DNA from: Eutreptiella sp. 'Long Island Sound 2002'
Taxonomy: Eukaryota; Euglenozoa; Euglenophyceae; Eutreptiales; Eutreptiaceae
Assembly: GCA_964036045.1 (NCBI GenBank)
Contig: OZ038379.1
Location: 70,772,719-70,836,718 of the forward strand
Reading direction: 5' to 3'
Length of the DNA: 64,000 nucleotides
Below are positions 11,401-23,100 of this stretch, piece after piece. A program made the position numbers and the translations under genes. Positions within the stretch are counted from its first letter, which is position 1. The number at the start of each line of letters is the position of its first letter. The notes under the pieces are model-generated. The model ran no database searches. It had not been told where the DNA came from and saw only the letters and a program-made list of their open reading frames with translations.

Positions 11401-12229
11401 CGAATACCTCCAGATAGGTCCTGATCAGCTTCTGTACTATAGAGTCCAAGAGTTTGATCTTGTCCTCCATGTCCTCGTCAGAGTGTAGATTGCTTGCCCC
11501 TTGGTGTACAGATGCGGGGAGGTCGTCCTCAACCGGCTCAGCGTCCTTGGTCGTATCCCTCAGCCCTTGATAGCCGTAGAGAAGGTCCCGTTCCACAGTC
11601 GCAGGTGGACGGTGACAACATAGGCACACTCGAGGGGGTTCGCATACACATTCCCCTGACGGTTCATCCTCCTCTGGGGTCCTCACATGGGCACCCCACA
11701 CGCTCTTCATGAGCTTCAGATCCACCTCTCGTTGCCAGGTGGTAATCTTCTGTTCGAGGTCCTCCTTCAGTTGAGAGATATCTTTCATAGACCCTTGCTT
11801 CAACAGCCAGGAGCGGCGTGTACGCCTAGCGTAGCATAGCTTTTTCGCCACCAATCTCCTCTTGGAGTCAAGGTACTCTCTCAGCCTGGATCAGGGATCC
11901 AGCTCCTTGTCGAGGGGCTCCTCTCCCCTCATGGGAAGTGGGGGCTTCTTTGGGGCAGCGTAATCGGAGTTCTCCACTTCCTCCACACACATCTGCACGA
12001 GAAAGGCGTCGTGCTCAGGCTCATCATCAGAGTGTATAGAGCTGGGTAGCTCGGATAGCCCACACTCTGAGACTACAGAAGGATTGAGTACACGACAGGG
12101 GCAGTTGGGGGCGACAGTGTCGGACAGGACGTACACATCTCCCCCAGGAGTAGTCTCTATGGGGTCTCGAGGTCGTAGATGATTTTTCGGGACATCCAGG
12201 GTGTAGCCGCTGCTCTCACGTTGAATTTC
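11401..12229 (-). pseudogene. A1 acidic linker between MTase-like domain and RT
   Basis: Same frame as gag and protease, interrupted by TAG (12230-12232) and TGA (11891-11893). It is acidic and low in complexity in its first half (SDDEPEHDAF). Near 11620 is a CxCC-type cluster (RVCLCCHRPP), also present in A2 at 39120-39135. It then runs into a conserved helix (LIRTYLEVFGDLPPP) before RT. Element C has the equivalent at 51420-52160. I recognise no known domain. Confidence 0.6.
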
Positions 12230-12703
12230 CTAGACCATAGCAGGGTCCAGATTTTCCCAGGGCACTGGGGCTAGGCCCCTGTCCACCACGCTTAGCATGC
12301 TCCCCCATCCGAGTTTCTGGATGGGCGTCTTCCGGCCAAGAGGCACGTAGATGGCGTCGTCAGGCAGCTTGATGGGGGTGAGCGTCAGCTTGTCCAATAG
12401 AGTACGCCAGTACTCATTTCCCCCATGGGCTCCCCAATTGGGGGAACACAGGACCATACGGGAACGCTCCAGGGCCACCTTGGTCAAGACCTTTACCAGC
12501 TCATTGAACCTGGTGTTCCCGTAGGCCATCCCGAAAGAGGGCCAGTAAAACTTGTAGCAGCAGTTTTTCCCTTTGCTGCAGTAGAGGTCCAGGACATGTT
12601 GCTTGTCACTGGCGAATAGCTCCACGTTCAGGTCTTCCCGGGAGTATCCCAGCGCCTTCAGACTTTGGTCTAAGACAACTCCAAGGGGCTGATAGTCCTC
12701 GGT
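12230..12703 (-). pseudogene. A1 methyltransferase-like domain between protease and RT
   Basis: In frame with protease, after a TAA at 12704-12706. The segment reads ELFASDKQH…LYCSK, a Trp-containing strand, FGMAYGNTRF, KVLTKV, RMVLCSPNWG, YWRTLLDKLT, LPDDAIYVP and VDRGLAPVP. In C the corresponding core is AYANPPF. The layout resembles the adenine-methyltransferase-like domain described for DIRS-type elements, whose catalytic motif is (N/D)PP(F/W/Y). Here that motif is degenerate. The role is unknown; the domain sits where Ty3/gypsy elements normally have only a linker. Family assignment is inferred by pattern. Confidence 0.5.
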
Positions 12704-13171
12704 TTAAGAGGGGACCATCATGGTCGAGGGCTTCTTCTTGCATACCCTTAGGTAGCTAGACGTGTGTTCAGACTGCTCCAGAGGTACAGATTCCCACCCG
12801 TCACCATGGTCCACTTGGAGGACGTAGGGTGCTTGCAGGGTGAGGGAGAGAATCTGGGAGTGCTCGACGAAGAAGTCGGTTCCCAGTGCAAAGTCGAAGG
12901 CTTCGGTGTCCATCACGTACAACGGATCTGCAATGCTCCTGGATCGCATAGGCACGTCAACCTCACAATACCCAGGACTGTGCACCACATGCTCATCTCC
13001 CATGCGGATGGCTGCGGTAGGCATGATGATCTTTAGGTCCTCACGAGGTAACGTTTTCTTGGCCACTATAGATATAGTGGCCCCAGTATCCAGTACCCTG
13101 AGGTATTCACGTCCCCCAAGACGGATACGTACCAAGAACACCAGATCTGTAGGTGCCCCAGAGCGTCCCTG
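12704..13171 (-). pseudogene. A1 aspartic protease
   Basis: Retropepsin-type protease with the active-site VLDTGATIS near 13070 and a hydrophobic GTDFF turn downstream. It would cleave the Gag-Pol precursor. It is in the same frame as the zinc-knuckle ORF, separated by a TGA at 13172, and ends at an in-frame TAA. The length of about 145 residues is normal for the family. Confidence 0.85.
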
Positions 13172-15741
13172 TCAGAACTCCGCGGGGCAGGTCACTTCAA
13201 ATGCCTTCTGCTGCAGTTTCCGCGCCATGCACATTAAACGGGAGCGTTTGCGGGCGTTTGACTGGTCCCCATCTTCGTTGGCACGCTTAGTCCCTTGTTC
13301 TTGTTTGGTTTGCGGCTCAGAACGGGTCGTAGGTCCCGTGTTTGATTGCCCACCAGAGGGCTCAGAGTTCCCCCCTGGTGTAGGATTGGGGTTCCCTCCA
13401 GACTGGCCCGCGTTCTTGTCCTTGTTTGGCTTGCTGTCAGAGCCTCCTCGTCCATCTTTGCCTTTGCCACCTTGGCCTTTGCCATTGCCCTTGGACTTGC
13501 CCTTGCCACTGTCCTTGTCAGCGCTGCCCTTGCCACTGCCCTTGCCAAGGCCGTTCCTGGTCTTGAGCTTCGCCGAGAGGCGTTGCTCTTGGTGGCACTC
13601 GTCCTCGTAGTGCTTCCTCTTACCACAGAACGCACAGGTGATTGTGCACCTGTAGTGGTCTGCCAGCTTAGCTTTGCCGCCGGTGTTGGTCTCCTGCTTC
13701 TCCCCCTGGACCACGAAACATTCCCGCTGGTTGCAGTCAGGGGCATGAAGCAGGCAGCCCTGCTCATCTATGGTATCACACCAGAGAAGGTCCTGGACAT
13801 TGCTCATGAAGCGAGCATCTTTGGGGGTAGTCCCCTGTCCAGGTCAGGTTCCTTGATACCCTTGGCCATGGCTCCCAGAGCCGCCTCCTCCAGGACGGTA
13901 GGCGTTCAGGTGCTGGTCGCTTTCTTTTTCCAGCACCGGCTCCAAAAGTAGCACAGATAGGTCCTCGTAGGTGAGCGCTCTTGCCTTGCGCTCTGCCGTT
14001 GCCCGGCTATCATCCCACAGTTCTCCTGGGAGCTTGGCCACCAACCAGAATTGCAGCTCGTCGCTGCCATAGGAACCGGGCGTCAGTCGCCCTACCCAGT
14101 GGTCCAAGTCGGCAAGCAGCTCAGAAATACTGGCAGGCTTTGGGTTGTTGGGCAGCAGGGCAAGGTTCTCGATCCCGGCTCTGATAGAGAGGTCGGTCTC
14201 GTATGTAGGGTCCTGCCTCTCCAAGGCAACCAACACGTCACCGAAGGTGGCGGACTTCGTCACGATCTGCTTAACCTGCTTCTCCAGGTACTTGGTCTTG
14301 CAGCACTGCAGGAGAAGATCGCACTTAACTCGCCCCCTAGCACGGGTTTGGCCAGTCGTCCTCAGCAACCGGGCGAATTTCTCAGCAAACTCGCTGAGGT
14401 CCTTCCATGTGAACCCCGGCAAGTTCACCACGATCTTGGAGGTGGCGATAGCCTTAGCCTTAGCCTGCTGAGACCTGCGTACCTCATGTTGCTTGGTCTT
14501 CCTCTTTTTCTTCTTCTTCTTGCTGCCCGAGTTCTTGGGGTCCTCATGGTCATCGTCCCCAGACGGTGAAGGAGACGTCATAGATGACGGCTCATCATCA
14601 GAAGGATCTCCATCCAGGTCACTAGAGCAGTAAAGCTCAATATCGACCATAGCCCTTATGGCTGTCAACTCTAACCGGTCCAGCGCGGCTTGCATGGAGT
14701 TGTCCACGTGGCTGTACGGGGGCTGGGCCGTTCTTGGTACGAAAGGGCTTTTTGGTATCACAGCAGGAATCGGCATAGGTCGGCACCTCAAGCTTCCCAG
14801 GGTGTACTTCAGTCCCGCCACCACGCTCGTCAATCACGCCACGAAATGATTGGCCTGTAGACGGTGGGTGAACCTCCCACGGTGGTAGGTGGCGCTTGGG
14901 GAGGAATCAGGGGCTTCAATTTGGCCCGGATTTCTTGAGTTAGATCACCAACTATTTCAGAAGTGGCTCCTCGAAGAGCCTCTCGTATCTCCAACCGCGT
15001 CAGGGATTTGTTTGAGGATCTTCCTGATCCTCTGCTCCTTGCACCACAAGACTCAGCGCCACGCAGGCCACTCAGAGAGGTGAAACCAGGTGCTGGCATG
15101 GTATAGCCAGATTTGGGTGCTGCATAGCGAGGTATCCCAGTCATGTACACGGCCGCCGCGAGTCTGTGATAGCCATCCTAATAGCGGCGTGGCATAGGCT
15201 CAGGAACACCGGTGTTGGTCGAGCTGGATGCCACTGGTTGGCTGACTGCAGTTGCCATAGGTGGCACAGTCGCGGCTGGAGTCACACCGTAGGTGGGGTA
15301 AGGCATACCAGTAAAGCCTAGATCCTCAGCCATAGGTGGGGTGGTTATGGATGAGGATGTAGCTGGATGTGTGGCTTGGAGTGTAGTGGTTGTTGGAGAG
15401 GGTACTGCGGGGTAATCTGAGGCGCTCGGCGCGCTCTCAACAGGTTTGTCATCGAGGGGCACCTCGTCGGATGGTTCGTGTCCATCTTCAGGATCTACCT
15501 CTTCGGCTCCCATGTCCACTGCTTTCTTCTCCTTCTCCTTCTTTTTACCTTCAGGTCCTCGAACGGAGAGTCCACTGAAGGCAGCTCTCAAGGCCTCCAG
15601 GGAATCAACCCCCAGCCCACTTAAGGGCACTGAAGGTACAGGCTCTTCAGGTTCAGGTTCACCAGCAGGTCTCGGCGCTGGCGCTGGCTTGGCTGGTGCC
15701 ACTGAGGGCGCTTTTGTCTCAGCAGTGTCCTTGGTGTCCAT
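13172..15741 (-). pseudogene. A1 gag (capsid/nucleocapsid)
   Basis: The ATG at 15741, 85 nt after the PBS, opens a Pro/Ala/Ser-rich N-terminus. An in-frame TAG at 15178 and a frame change near 14835 interrupt it. The segment 14833-13847 contains a Lys-rich stretch and a retrotransposon gag/capsid domain (LPGFTWKDLSEFAEKFARL, KQVKQIV, LWDDSRATAERKAR). After a TGA at 13844-13846 comes the nucleocapsid zinc knuckle CAFCGKRKHYEDEC (Cx2Cx4Hx4C), then a Gly/Lys-rich basic tail (KGSGKGS repeats) that probably binds RNA. Gag forms the virus-like particle. TGA stops in place of CGA are common here, pointing to CpG decay. Confidence 0.85.
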
Positions 15742-15825
15742 GTTATATTTCTTCGCCCTTCAGTGGGGTCAGCCTCGACGTACTGGCTGTACTGAACGGG
15801 GTTGCAGGTACGCAAAGACTGAAAA

Positions 15826-15837
15826 TCTCTGCTACCA
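15826..15837 (-). other. A1 primer binding site (tRNA-iMet type)
   Basis: TGGTAGCAGAGA on the - strand, immediately after the 5' LTR. It matches the standard plant initiator-Met PBS (TGGTATCAGAGC) at 10 of 12 positions. Element C has CGGTAGCAGAAG at the same place (48247-48258). Confidence 0.75.
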
Positions 15838-16590
15838 GAAAGTTAGAACAGGCTTTCACTATTGATTGCTTCGATGATATTGTTTTGTTTGTGCCCTTGC
15901 TTGCGCCTGCTGCTTGTTGATGTAGCTCAGGCTTTCCAAATAAATATTTTTTGATGAAATCCACCAGGAATACAAGTACCCACAGTGCAAGCAGGGGACC
16001 ACAGGATCAATCCATAACATGAAGGGTTGCAGTCAAAGGAGATTGTGTAAGAACAAAGGAAACTCACGATAACTACAGATTTAAGAACGGATGGTTGGAA
16101 AATATCGTCCTATCATGGAACACCTGGGCATCCTCTTATTAATAGGACCATCTAGAGATGTGCACTCTTTGTTTTGGGTCCCATAGGTGCTGAGGTGGCA
16201 TGGCTTGTGGCGCTGAGGTCACTGCCATGTCACATGGGATCTTCCTACTTAGCTAGGCTGACTGGGAATTGAACCCGGGACCTCTGGAAAAGAGGTGCCC
16301 CAGCCCCCTAGGGTGCAGACCACTAGGATAGCTAAGCATTCATGAGAAAATATAGAAAAATGTATAGGCTCTAGATTAATGTCAGCGCCTCAGTCAGTCC
16401 AGAAAATGGTGAATAAGTAAAATCACCTCGGGGGTCAGGAGTCCACCCAACATCCACAGTTCAATGCTTGCCTTTATAGGTCAAAATGTCTTGTCATTCC
16501 TTTTGGTTAGGCCAGAACTAAGATGATAGTGTGTTCTGCCTTTGAGCCTCTCTATGACAACTAAAGCTAACCTTTCGGCAGGGAAATACA
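15838..16590 (-). repeat. LTR shared by A1 (5' LTR) and A2 (3' LTR)
   Basis: A complete LTR of about 753 bp with A1's PBS on its left and A2's purine tract (16591-16600) on its right. One LTR thus serves two tandem elements, as expected from unequal recombination. It carries the best-preserved tRNA-like module (16256-16337). Confidence 0.8.
16256..16337 (-). other. tRNA-like module in shared LTR
   Basis: Box-A-like CCTAGTGGTCTGCACCC and consensus box B GGGTTCAATTCCC (16264-16276) on the - strand, with a hairpin between them. All three family-A LTRs have this module in the same position and orientation. Confidence 0.62.
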
Positions 16591-16596
16591 CTTTTC

Positions 16597-17043
16597 TTAC
16601 TTTAGACAGCGTATTATTTTGCAGCCTGAGATCCGTACAATACGGGGAGGCTTGTTAGGTTCCTCAGCTAAAAGCAATCCTGCATCTGCCTCTGTTCTCA
16701 GGTGGGAAAGGTCAGGGTGATTCATGCAGTTGGTTGGCCAGCTAAACAGGGCGCTGATCCCACAATCAACAAACTGTACCTCAGCCAGAAATGGGGGGGA
16801 GGGTCCAACCTCACCATTATCTACGCTGTGCAGGCAGATAGAGCACTCCTTCCCTCCAAGCGCTGACAGGGAAACGTGTAGTGGCGTCTCTGATGGGCCA
16901 CTGTCGCTTAGTAGCGCTGTGTTCTCTTGTACGTTCACAGGTGGGCCATTAGGGCCTGAGACCTCTTCATGCACCACACCAAGTAGTGGGTGAGTGTAGG
17001 AGTGGTAAGCGTGGGTGAGGGCTTGAGCACAGCGCTCGCTCAC
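16597..17043 (-). CDS. ORF3 of A2, unknown function
   Basis: A 148-codon ORF related to A1 7454-7804 over its first 95 or so residues (MSERCAQALTHAYHSYTHPL, SGPNGPPV, GGKECSICLHSVD, LAEVQFVD). It extends about 40 residues further and ends in the PPT region. It is unbroken while A2 pol is not, which mildly favours it being a real accessory ORF. No recognised domain. Confidence 0.4.
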   Translation of the reverse strand: MSERCAQALTHAYHSYTHPLLGVVHEEVSGPNGPPVNVQENTALLSDSGPSETPLHVSLSALGGKECSICLHSVDNGEVGPSPPFLAEVQFVDCGISALFSWPTNCMNHPDLSHLRTEADAGLLLAEEPNKPPRIVRISGCKIIRCLK

Positions 17044-17469
17044 CCTTCAAAAGCTGGTGCCACTGTAGTGAGTGTAGGGCCAGTAATGGGTGTGTCACTG
17101 TCTCGCCTGTTTCCTGAATTTTTATCAGGGCTTTCTGCGGGCAGTGGCAGTGGTAGTCTAGGTTCTGGCCCTGTAGCAAACAGGCGTTTTCATGCCTCAT
17201 AGCTTTTGGCCACCCTACCCCTGTAGTAGGCAGGTAGGTAGGCAAACCAAGACCTTGGCGTTAGCGCTGGGTATTCCCCCAAGGAAGTTTGGGGCCAGCA
17301 CAGAAATTGGGCACCTAGGGGCGGAGAGACCTGGGGTGTACCCCATGGCACCGTGTAAGGATATCCGCCGGGTTTAGCAAGGGTGCAGACTTGGGTATAA
17401 TTATGACAGCATTTCTGCAGCTTCCTCATAGGTCCTCAGGATCAGCACACTCACACAAACATAGGCAGG

Positions 17470-17820
17470 GCTAGGAAGGGTTCAGTCCCTTGGCTTCTTC
17501 TGAGAGGCAAGCAATTCAGCGAGCCTCAGCAACTCTCCTAGGTTTTTCTGGGACAAGTAGTCTACGAGAACAGAATTCAGGCGTCCTTCAGGAAGCACAA
17601 AGGCAGAAGACGGTTCTCAGGTAGCTTCTTCAACTCCAAACCCTTGCCAGAGGGTGAGGAGACGCCACCCTTGGCGATGGCGGTGTCCGATAACCGACTT
17701 CACCAGGTAGAAGCCTTCCTTAGCCATCTCCTCGGCATCCATGTCCGGGAGTTCTCCTTCAAATTCCATTGGGCAGGCAGCGCCCTGTAGGTCCAGAGCG
17801 GCGATCTCCTCGTCAATTAG
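17470..17820 (-). pseudogene. A2 chromodomain
   Basis: Equivalent to A1 8242-8600. The conserved TWEP reads T-stop-EP because the Trp codon has become TGA (near 17617), and a TAA at 17821 separates it from the preceding ORF. The end is taken from A1 homology. Confidence 0.7.
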
Positions 17821-18905
17821 TTACCATTCTTCCCCACAGAGCTCCTCGGGGTCATAGTAGCGCTTGAGCTGTTGAGCAGCGCACACCAGAGTCCCCGCTA
17901 GTTGGGGAGAACACCGCACTGTGATGCGGTGACCATCCACAGACAACATCTTGTAGGGCCCAAAGTAGGGGTCATTGCTGGTGGAGCGAGGCCAGGCGGG
18001 TAGCCGACTGTAGTGCAGCCGCACCCAGTCTCCATGTTGATAGGAGGCAGGCACCCGGTGCGTGCTCTTCTTGTTCCACTGGCGCTTCCTCACTCCCTGG
18101 AGCGTAGCCCTGGCCTTGTCCGCCTTGTCTTGCTGCTCCTTCCCCCACTTACCCACAGTGGAGTAGGAATCCTCTGGATAGGGAGCATGTGGAAACCACA
18201 CCGGGCGTCCCATGAGCAGCTCATTGGGTGAATAGCCAGTAGCCGAACTCTCTTGGGGGTTCATCACCAGGGATATGACGGGGAGTAGTGTCACCCAGTC
18301 TTTGGTGCGCTCACTCTTGCACCATATCCTCACGTTCTCTTTAAGAACTGGAATCTGTCGCTCACATAGGGGGTTACTTGTATGAGTGTAGGGAATCCCC
18401 ATGGACACCTGGACATTGAGAGACCTCAGGACTCTCTTGTACCAACGAGTGTCGGAGCGTACTCGGACGTCCTCGTCTGCGTTCGTTTCTTTGGGTGCTC
18501 CATAGACACAGAACCACTCCTCCAGGAGTATCTTGATGGTCTCCTCGCCGGTGATGTGTTTAGTGCAGGGGAACACCCTTGTAAACCTGGTCAGCCCACA
18601 GGTTACCACTAGGCCGAAGTCATAGCCCCCGAACTTAGGCATCTCCGTGTAGTCCACGTAAAGAACATTGTTGGCACAGTGGGGGATAGGAAGGGTCAAA
18701 TGGAGACCTCTGTCCCTGATATCCCCAGTTTGCAGGACCGACACGGGCACTTGTCCATCATGGGCTGGAGGAGTTTCCGCAGCTGATGGTCACTCAACGT
18801 AGAGGGGAACCACTGCTTGAACACCGTCAGGGTGTGGTTCGCTCCAATATGACCACTAGACTCAGGGGTCCACTTGAGGAGTGCGGGGATACGGTCGCTA
18901 GGCAC
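17821..18905 (-). pseudogene. A2 integrase and GPY/F module
   Basis: The 309-codon ORF 18750-17821 has VDYTEMPKFGGYDF (first Asp), NADEDVRVRSD (second Asp), NPLCERQ (Glu) and a GPY/F module (PYFGPYKML). It is the best-preserved integrase of family A in the window. The zinc-binding His-His part is in another frame (18905-18696), so there is a frameshift near 18730, but CPCRSC is present. Confidence 0.85.
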
Positions 18906-19031
18906 GACTATCCGGTCCTCATGCCAGAGGTAGGTCTTGTCCCTCTTCCATTGTTCCTGGTTGACCAGAACGGGTTCCAGTCGCTTTTCCAGGCGTTTGT
19001 AGATGTCCTTAAACTCCTTCAGGTACTCGAC

Positions 19032-19655
19032 TTATTTGATTCCATCTAGGGGTCTGATCATTGTCATGTTGAGATCCAGGTGTACATCCATACGGCTGAA
19101 CGCCTCCTTGGCTAGCTCCTCAGACCTGGCACGCATCATGTTGTCAAAGTTGTTGCGGCTGATGTAGTCCGCACACTCGTTCTTGGCGCACTGGATATGA
19201 TGTACTGAGAGCCGTAGCTGTCTCAGGTAGGTCAATCAGCATCCGAGCTTAGCCTTCTCAGCTTGGGGTCCCTTCTGAAAGGTGCGGACCGGTCCTTGGT
19301 CACACAGCGAAACCACTGGGTTACTCCTGAACAATTGGGACTGAGAGGATAGCACAAGCATACCCACGAGGAGTTCCTGCTCATACGTAGAGTAGTTACC
19401 CCGGGCCTGGTTCCATTTCCAGTTCCAATGACCCAGAGGAACCAGGACCCATTTGTCGTCAGGGTAGCTGTGCTTGAGGGTACCGTCTCGGTTCAGTCCA
19501 TCAGTCCCCCGTTGGCAAATGGCCAAGTCGAACTCCTCCTTCTCCAGTGCTTGCCACTGGAACAGCGTTCCATCTTGGCCAAGATTGCTGGCGTCAGTCA
19601 CCAGGATAATCTCTGGCTGGGCTCTAGGCACGCCCAGGCATTTAGCGTTAGCCAC
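19032..19655 (-). pseudogene. A2 RNase H and connection to integrase
   Basis: ORF 19655-19236 holds TDASNLGQDG (Asp) and NYSTYEQELLVGMLVLSS (Glu and following helix). ORF 19235-19032 continues with HHIQCAKNECADYISRNN, the RNase H C-terminal His/Asp region. The A1 copy has a stop at the Gln of YEQEL; here it is intact. Confidence 0.82.
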
Positions 19656-20160
19656 ATCGTTCTTGAGCTAGTCGAGTGAGTGTTGTTCTTGAGGGCCCCA
19701 GCGCCAGGTAGTACTCTTCTTGATGAGGTCCGTCAGGATGGGGCTGGTGTAGGTGAAATTTTGATGTGGCGGCAGTAGAAGTTGCAGGCCCCAATGAAAC
19801 TGCGTACATCATGGTGTCCGCCCTTTGTGGTCTTCATGTCGTACCTTAACATCCATCAGGGGTTCCGCCTTAGAGGCCGCAGGGGTCCACCACCGATAGC
19901 CAATGTCGAACCCCAGGTACTGCATAGTCTCCTGCATGAGCTCACACTTTTCCAGCTCGAGTCTGGTGTGGTTATCCTGGCAGACCGCAAAGAACTCACC
20001 CAAGAGGATAAGGTAATCCTCCTGAGTATTCGTCCCCAAGCATACGTCGTCGATGTGTGCTTCCATCTGGGCGCCTCGGGATATGAGTTCTTACACCACA
20101 GGTCTTGTATCTGTTGCTCAATCTCATCGGCCTGCTCTTTAGGAGCCGGGTAGGGCCTCC
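19656..20160 (-). pseudogene. A2 reverse transcriptase, C-terminal part
   Basis: Includes AHIDDVCLG, the family form of the YxDD box with both catalytic Asp residues, and LGFDIGYRWWTPAASKA. Compared with A1, a large part of the RT palm is deleted: the sequence jumps near 20100 from the segment before the YxDD box to the RT N-terminus (ADEIEQQIQ). It stops at the B1 insertion. Confidence 0.78.
20157..20160. repeat. B1 target-site duplication, left copy
   Basis: CTCC, repeated at 38815-38818. The uninterrupted target is readable in A1 near 11310, where one CTCC occurs. Confidence 0.7.
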
Positions 20161-23100
20161 TGACGCGTTCCCGTCGGGGGCCTGGACACGGGACGCTGCA
20201 GCGGACACGCACAAGCAAGCAGGCAAGCAAAGCACTGCGCTCACAAGGGCATCCTCATGCTCGTGTCATGTGACAAAGCGTTTCAGGCTCCTTGCCACTC
20301 TGAAACAAGGGAACAAAAGTATGTACAGCAACACATCAGGATATGTACACCTGGGGTTAAGACTCGACTGGGGTAAGGGCATCACAGGACAATAGACACT
20401 CAGTCCCAACTCATATCCCAATCCCAGGTCCGACCCCCCCAGTGGCTGGCAGGGGCGGGGGCTCAAACACAACCCATGCCCTGCTCAATCCGGACCCTGC
20501 AACCCTGCCAATAGGGGAGGGTGTCCCGCCCAGCCACAGGGGAGTTCCTGGGAACCAAGAGGCTCCAAGGCCAACCAACAGTGGCTCCTTATGCTCCCTT
20601 GATGGCGGGTCCCAAGTCCCCCTTGAGCCAGAGATTAGGCCCTGCCATTATCCCCTAGGAGTTGGTAACTCAGAATGGGCTGTTTCAGCCCAAACTGACA
20701 TTAGCTCGAAAAACTCCAAAATGGACCCCTCGTCCGGACCAGCCAGAGGTAGGGACGAAGCAACTGACCCTCCGCTCTTCAAGTACAAAGCTGCTAGAGC
20801 CCTCACTCAACCTGGCTCCCTCTGAATCCCCAGCTTCGGGGCGCCACAGTTTCGCCATGTGGGGTAATGATGCCAAAATCATCCAAATTGGAGTCATCCC
20901 CACGGGTGGCCTGCCCGGCCAGGGCAAGGCCAATGACTCACAGGATATGAGGCGGGACCTAGGACCTGCATCTGAGTGCACGACTTGAATATAGGTCCGG
21001 GGTCCTCACGGGCAGAGAGATATGGGGCCGCCAATTGACCACACGGGGGGGTGAAATTGCGGTCCCAAAAGGGGGTCATCTTGGCTGCTCAAAATGAGCC
21101 AAGATTGGGGGTGTCCTCAATGGTATATCTCCACGCCGGCTTGGAGATCAGATCCGCCATTCCATATGCCATCTACTGGGAGTCCAGCAGGGACTCACAT
21201 GTACTTAGCTCCAAAGAATCTCCATGGCCCTCGGCGTGGTGATGATCCAAACTGGGTCCACAAATGCCAAAATGGCAAAATTGGTCGTCTCGGGCGACCG
21301 GCGAGGGTAAGAAACCTTGGCGATCTCGTCGCGTCAAGCCTTGATTCACGACCCTTGATATCCCCTTTGGTCCCATGTTCTGGGCTATGGTTTGCTGTCA
21401 CGCTGGCTGCTTACTGTTCACCGAGGGGATGACCACACGGACGGGGCAGAAAGCAACATGCGGTGCAAAGGTTGGGATCATGGATCGCAGCAAAAGTTGA
21501 ATTACTCCGGATGAGCAGGAGGAGCAAATACGAAACTCAATGGTGTCCAGCCCTTGGCCATATGCTACAATAATGGCACCTTCTCTCTAGCTGGATACCG
21601 TGCCCCATGGAGATATGGTAGTTCCAATATGGCATACAATGGCAAAAACAGCGAAATTTGGCCAAAATGGCCCGCACTCACGATTCCATATCTCCATGGC
21701 CACGGCGAGGATCCTTCCAACCAAAGAGGCTATAGACACATAGGATCTAGGTCCCAATCTTATGACGCTTGCCAACCTTCATGGTCACCTCTAGCTAGTT
21801 TCCCTATTGGTGAGAAAGTGACACATAAATGTGGCAGAATGGCAACATACCAAAATAAATGGGTGACTCGAAACTCTCCCTTCGAGAGGAGTGGCCACAT
21901 GGGGAAACACCCCATTCAATGTGGGTTTATGTGCCCTCTCCGAATTGCCCTTACCCTTGGTCAAGTGGCGCACGCAACCTCGGGGGTGAAATCAGGGGGA
22001 GAAGGGGTTTGTGGCCATTCTGGGCAAAACGGCCAAAATTCACCCAAAAGTCGTCATTCAAAAAATTGTATCTCCGTATCACATAAGAAAGGAGCCTCGG
22101 GCTTTTGCATGGGTGCAAACCGAAGCTTTGCTTCCCTTTTGCAACAAGGGTTGAGGTTCAAGGCACAATGGAAACATTTTTAACACCTCAATTCTTGAAG
22201 CACACTATTTATGGGGGAAGGTGCATATATTGGCGATATTGGTATGTACATATCTTTGGGTCATTGAGGAACAAAAATATGAGGCAACAGTTTTGAAAAA
22301 GGCCAATAGTAGGTGCCTTCAAATATGCCCACTATGGTTAGATCGTCTCCGCCCACTCATGTCATTAGTTCTTGCATATGAGCGCGTATGCAAAGAGGTA
22401 GTATGGCACGCGTGCTCACAAGGCGACATTATATAAAATGAAAGACAAGGTTGTAAAAATCAACCAAGCCATCCACAATGTTGCTCGTGGTCTCTACTTT
22501 ACATATTGCTTTGATTCAAGGCTCGACTCCGCATAGGCTCTGAGTACGAGCCTCGGGGAATTGGCCACTTTGGCCTAATTTTGGACCGAAACTTGCCCTT
22601 TTTCGAAAATAGAGTTTTGGTACGCATTGAATTGCGTGGAGCCATCGTTGAGTTGGCTCGAAAACAAAAATGGCTCAGGGCTCTTGGTCTTGTTAGCATT
22701 GTGTTCGGTTATTAACGTTCATGCTCACAAGGCCACAAAGTTAGCGTTTGCGCACGCAAATGACTTGGGTTTGCGAAACCCATAGGCTGCCTAAAACATC
22801 CCTATTGCCCACTTCCCTATTCAAAGTGATATACCCATGTGAAAGGGGCATCGATGAAAGGCATACGGGGGGAATGTACGGTTCTGTCCAAACTGATGGT
22901 CCTTGAGAACCATGAGTTCGAGCGATTGACGGAAAAGCTTGCGAGCTGATTTTCTCTCAGACGCAACGGCAAAAAATTCTGGTGAACACACCAGATGAAA
23001 GTACAAGAAAAACCCTCTAGATCCAGCCCTTGAGTTCCCTTAGAACCTCAAAGGTACTCGAGAAAAATCTATCACAAAACTCGCCACGGAGAAGCGACGA

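Larger units (their letters stand above)
5068..16590 (-). mobile_element. A1: structurally complete Ty3/gypsy chromovirus, coding-defective
   Basis: In element order on the - strand: 5' LTR 16590-15838, PBS 15837-15826, gag-pol 15741-8242, 3' region 8241-5847, PPT 5846-5829, 3' LTR 5828-5068. Domain order is gag, zinc knuckle, protease, methyltransferase-like domain, RT, RNase H, integrase, GPY/F module and chromodomain. Integrase after RNase H makes it Ty3/gypsy, and the chromodomain makes it a chromovirus. Most coding segments are still in one frame and separated only by single stop codons, so the ancestor probably had one gag-pol ORF of about 2,500 codons. No target duplication flanks it, because its 5' LTR is shared with A2. 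Confidence 0.88.
16591..20160 (-). mobile_element. A2: second family-A element, 3' half
   Basis: Collinear with A1 from its PPT to within RT (A1 about 5829-11310, minus part of the 3' region). It is broken at 20160 by B1; the next piece of the same gene resumes at 38815-39133 beyond B1. The A2 3' region is shorter than A1's: the segment corresponding to A1 5847-7360 is missing. Confidence 0.85.
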
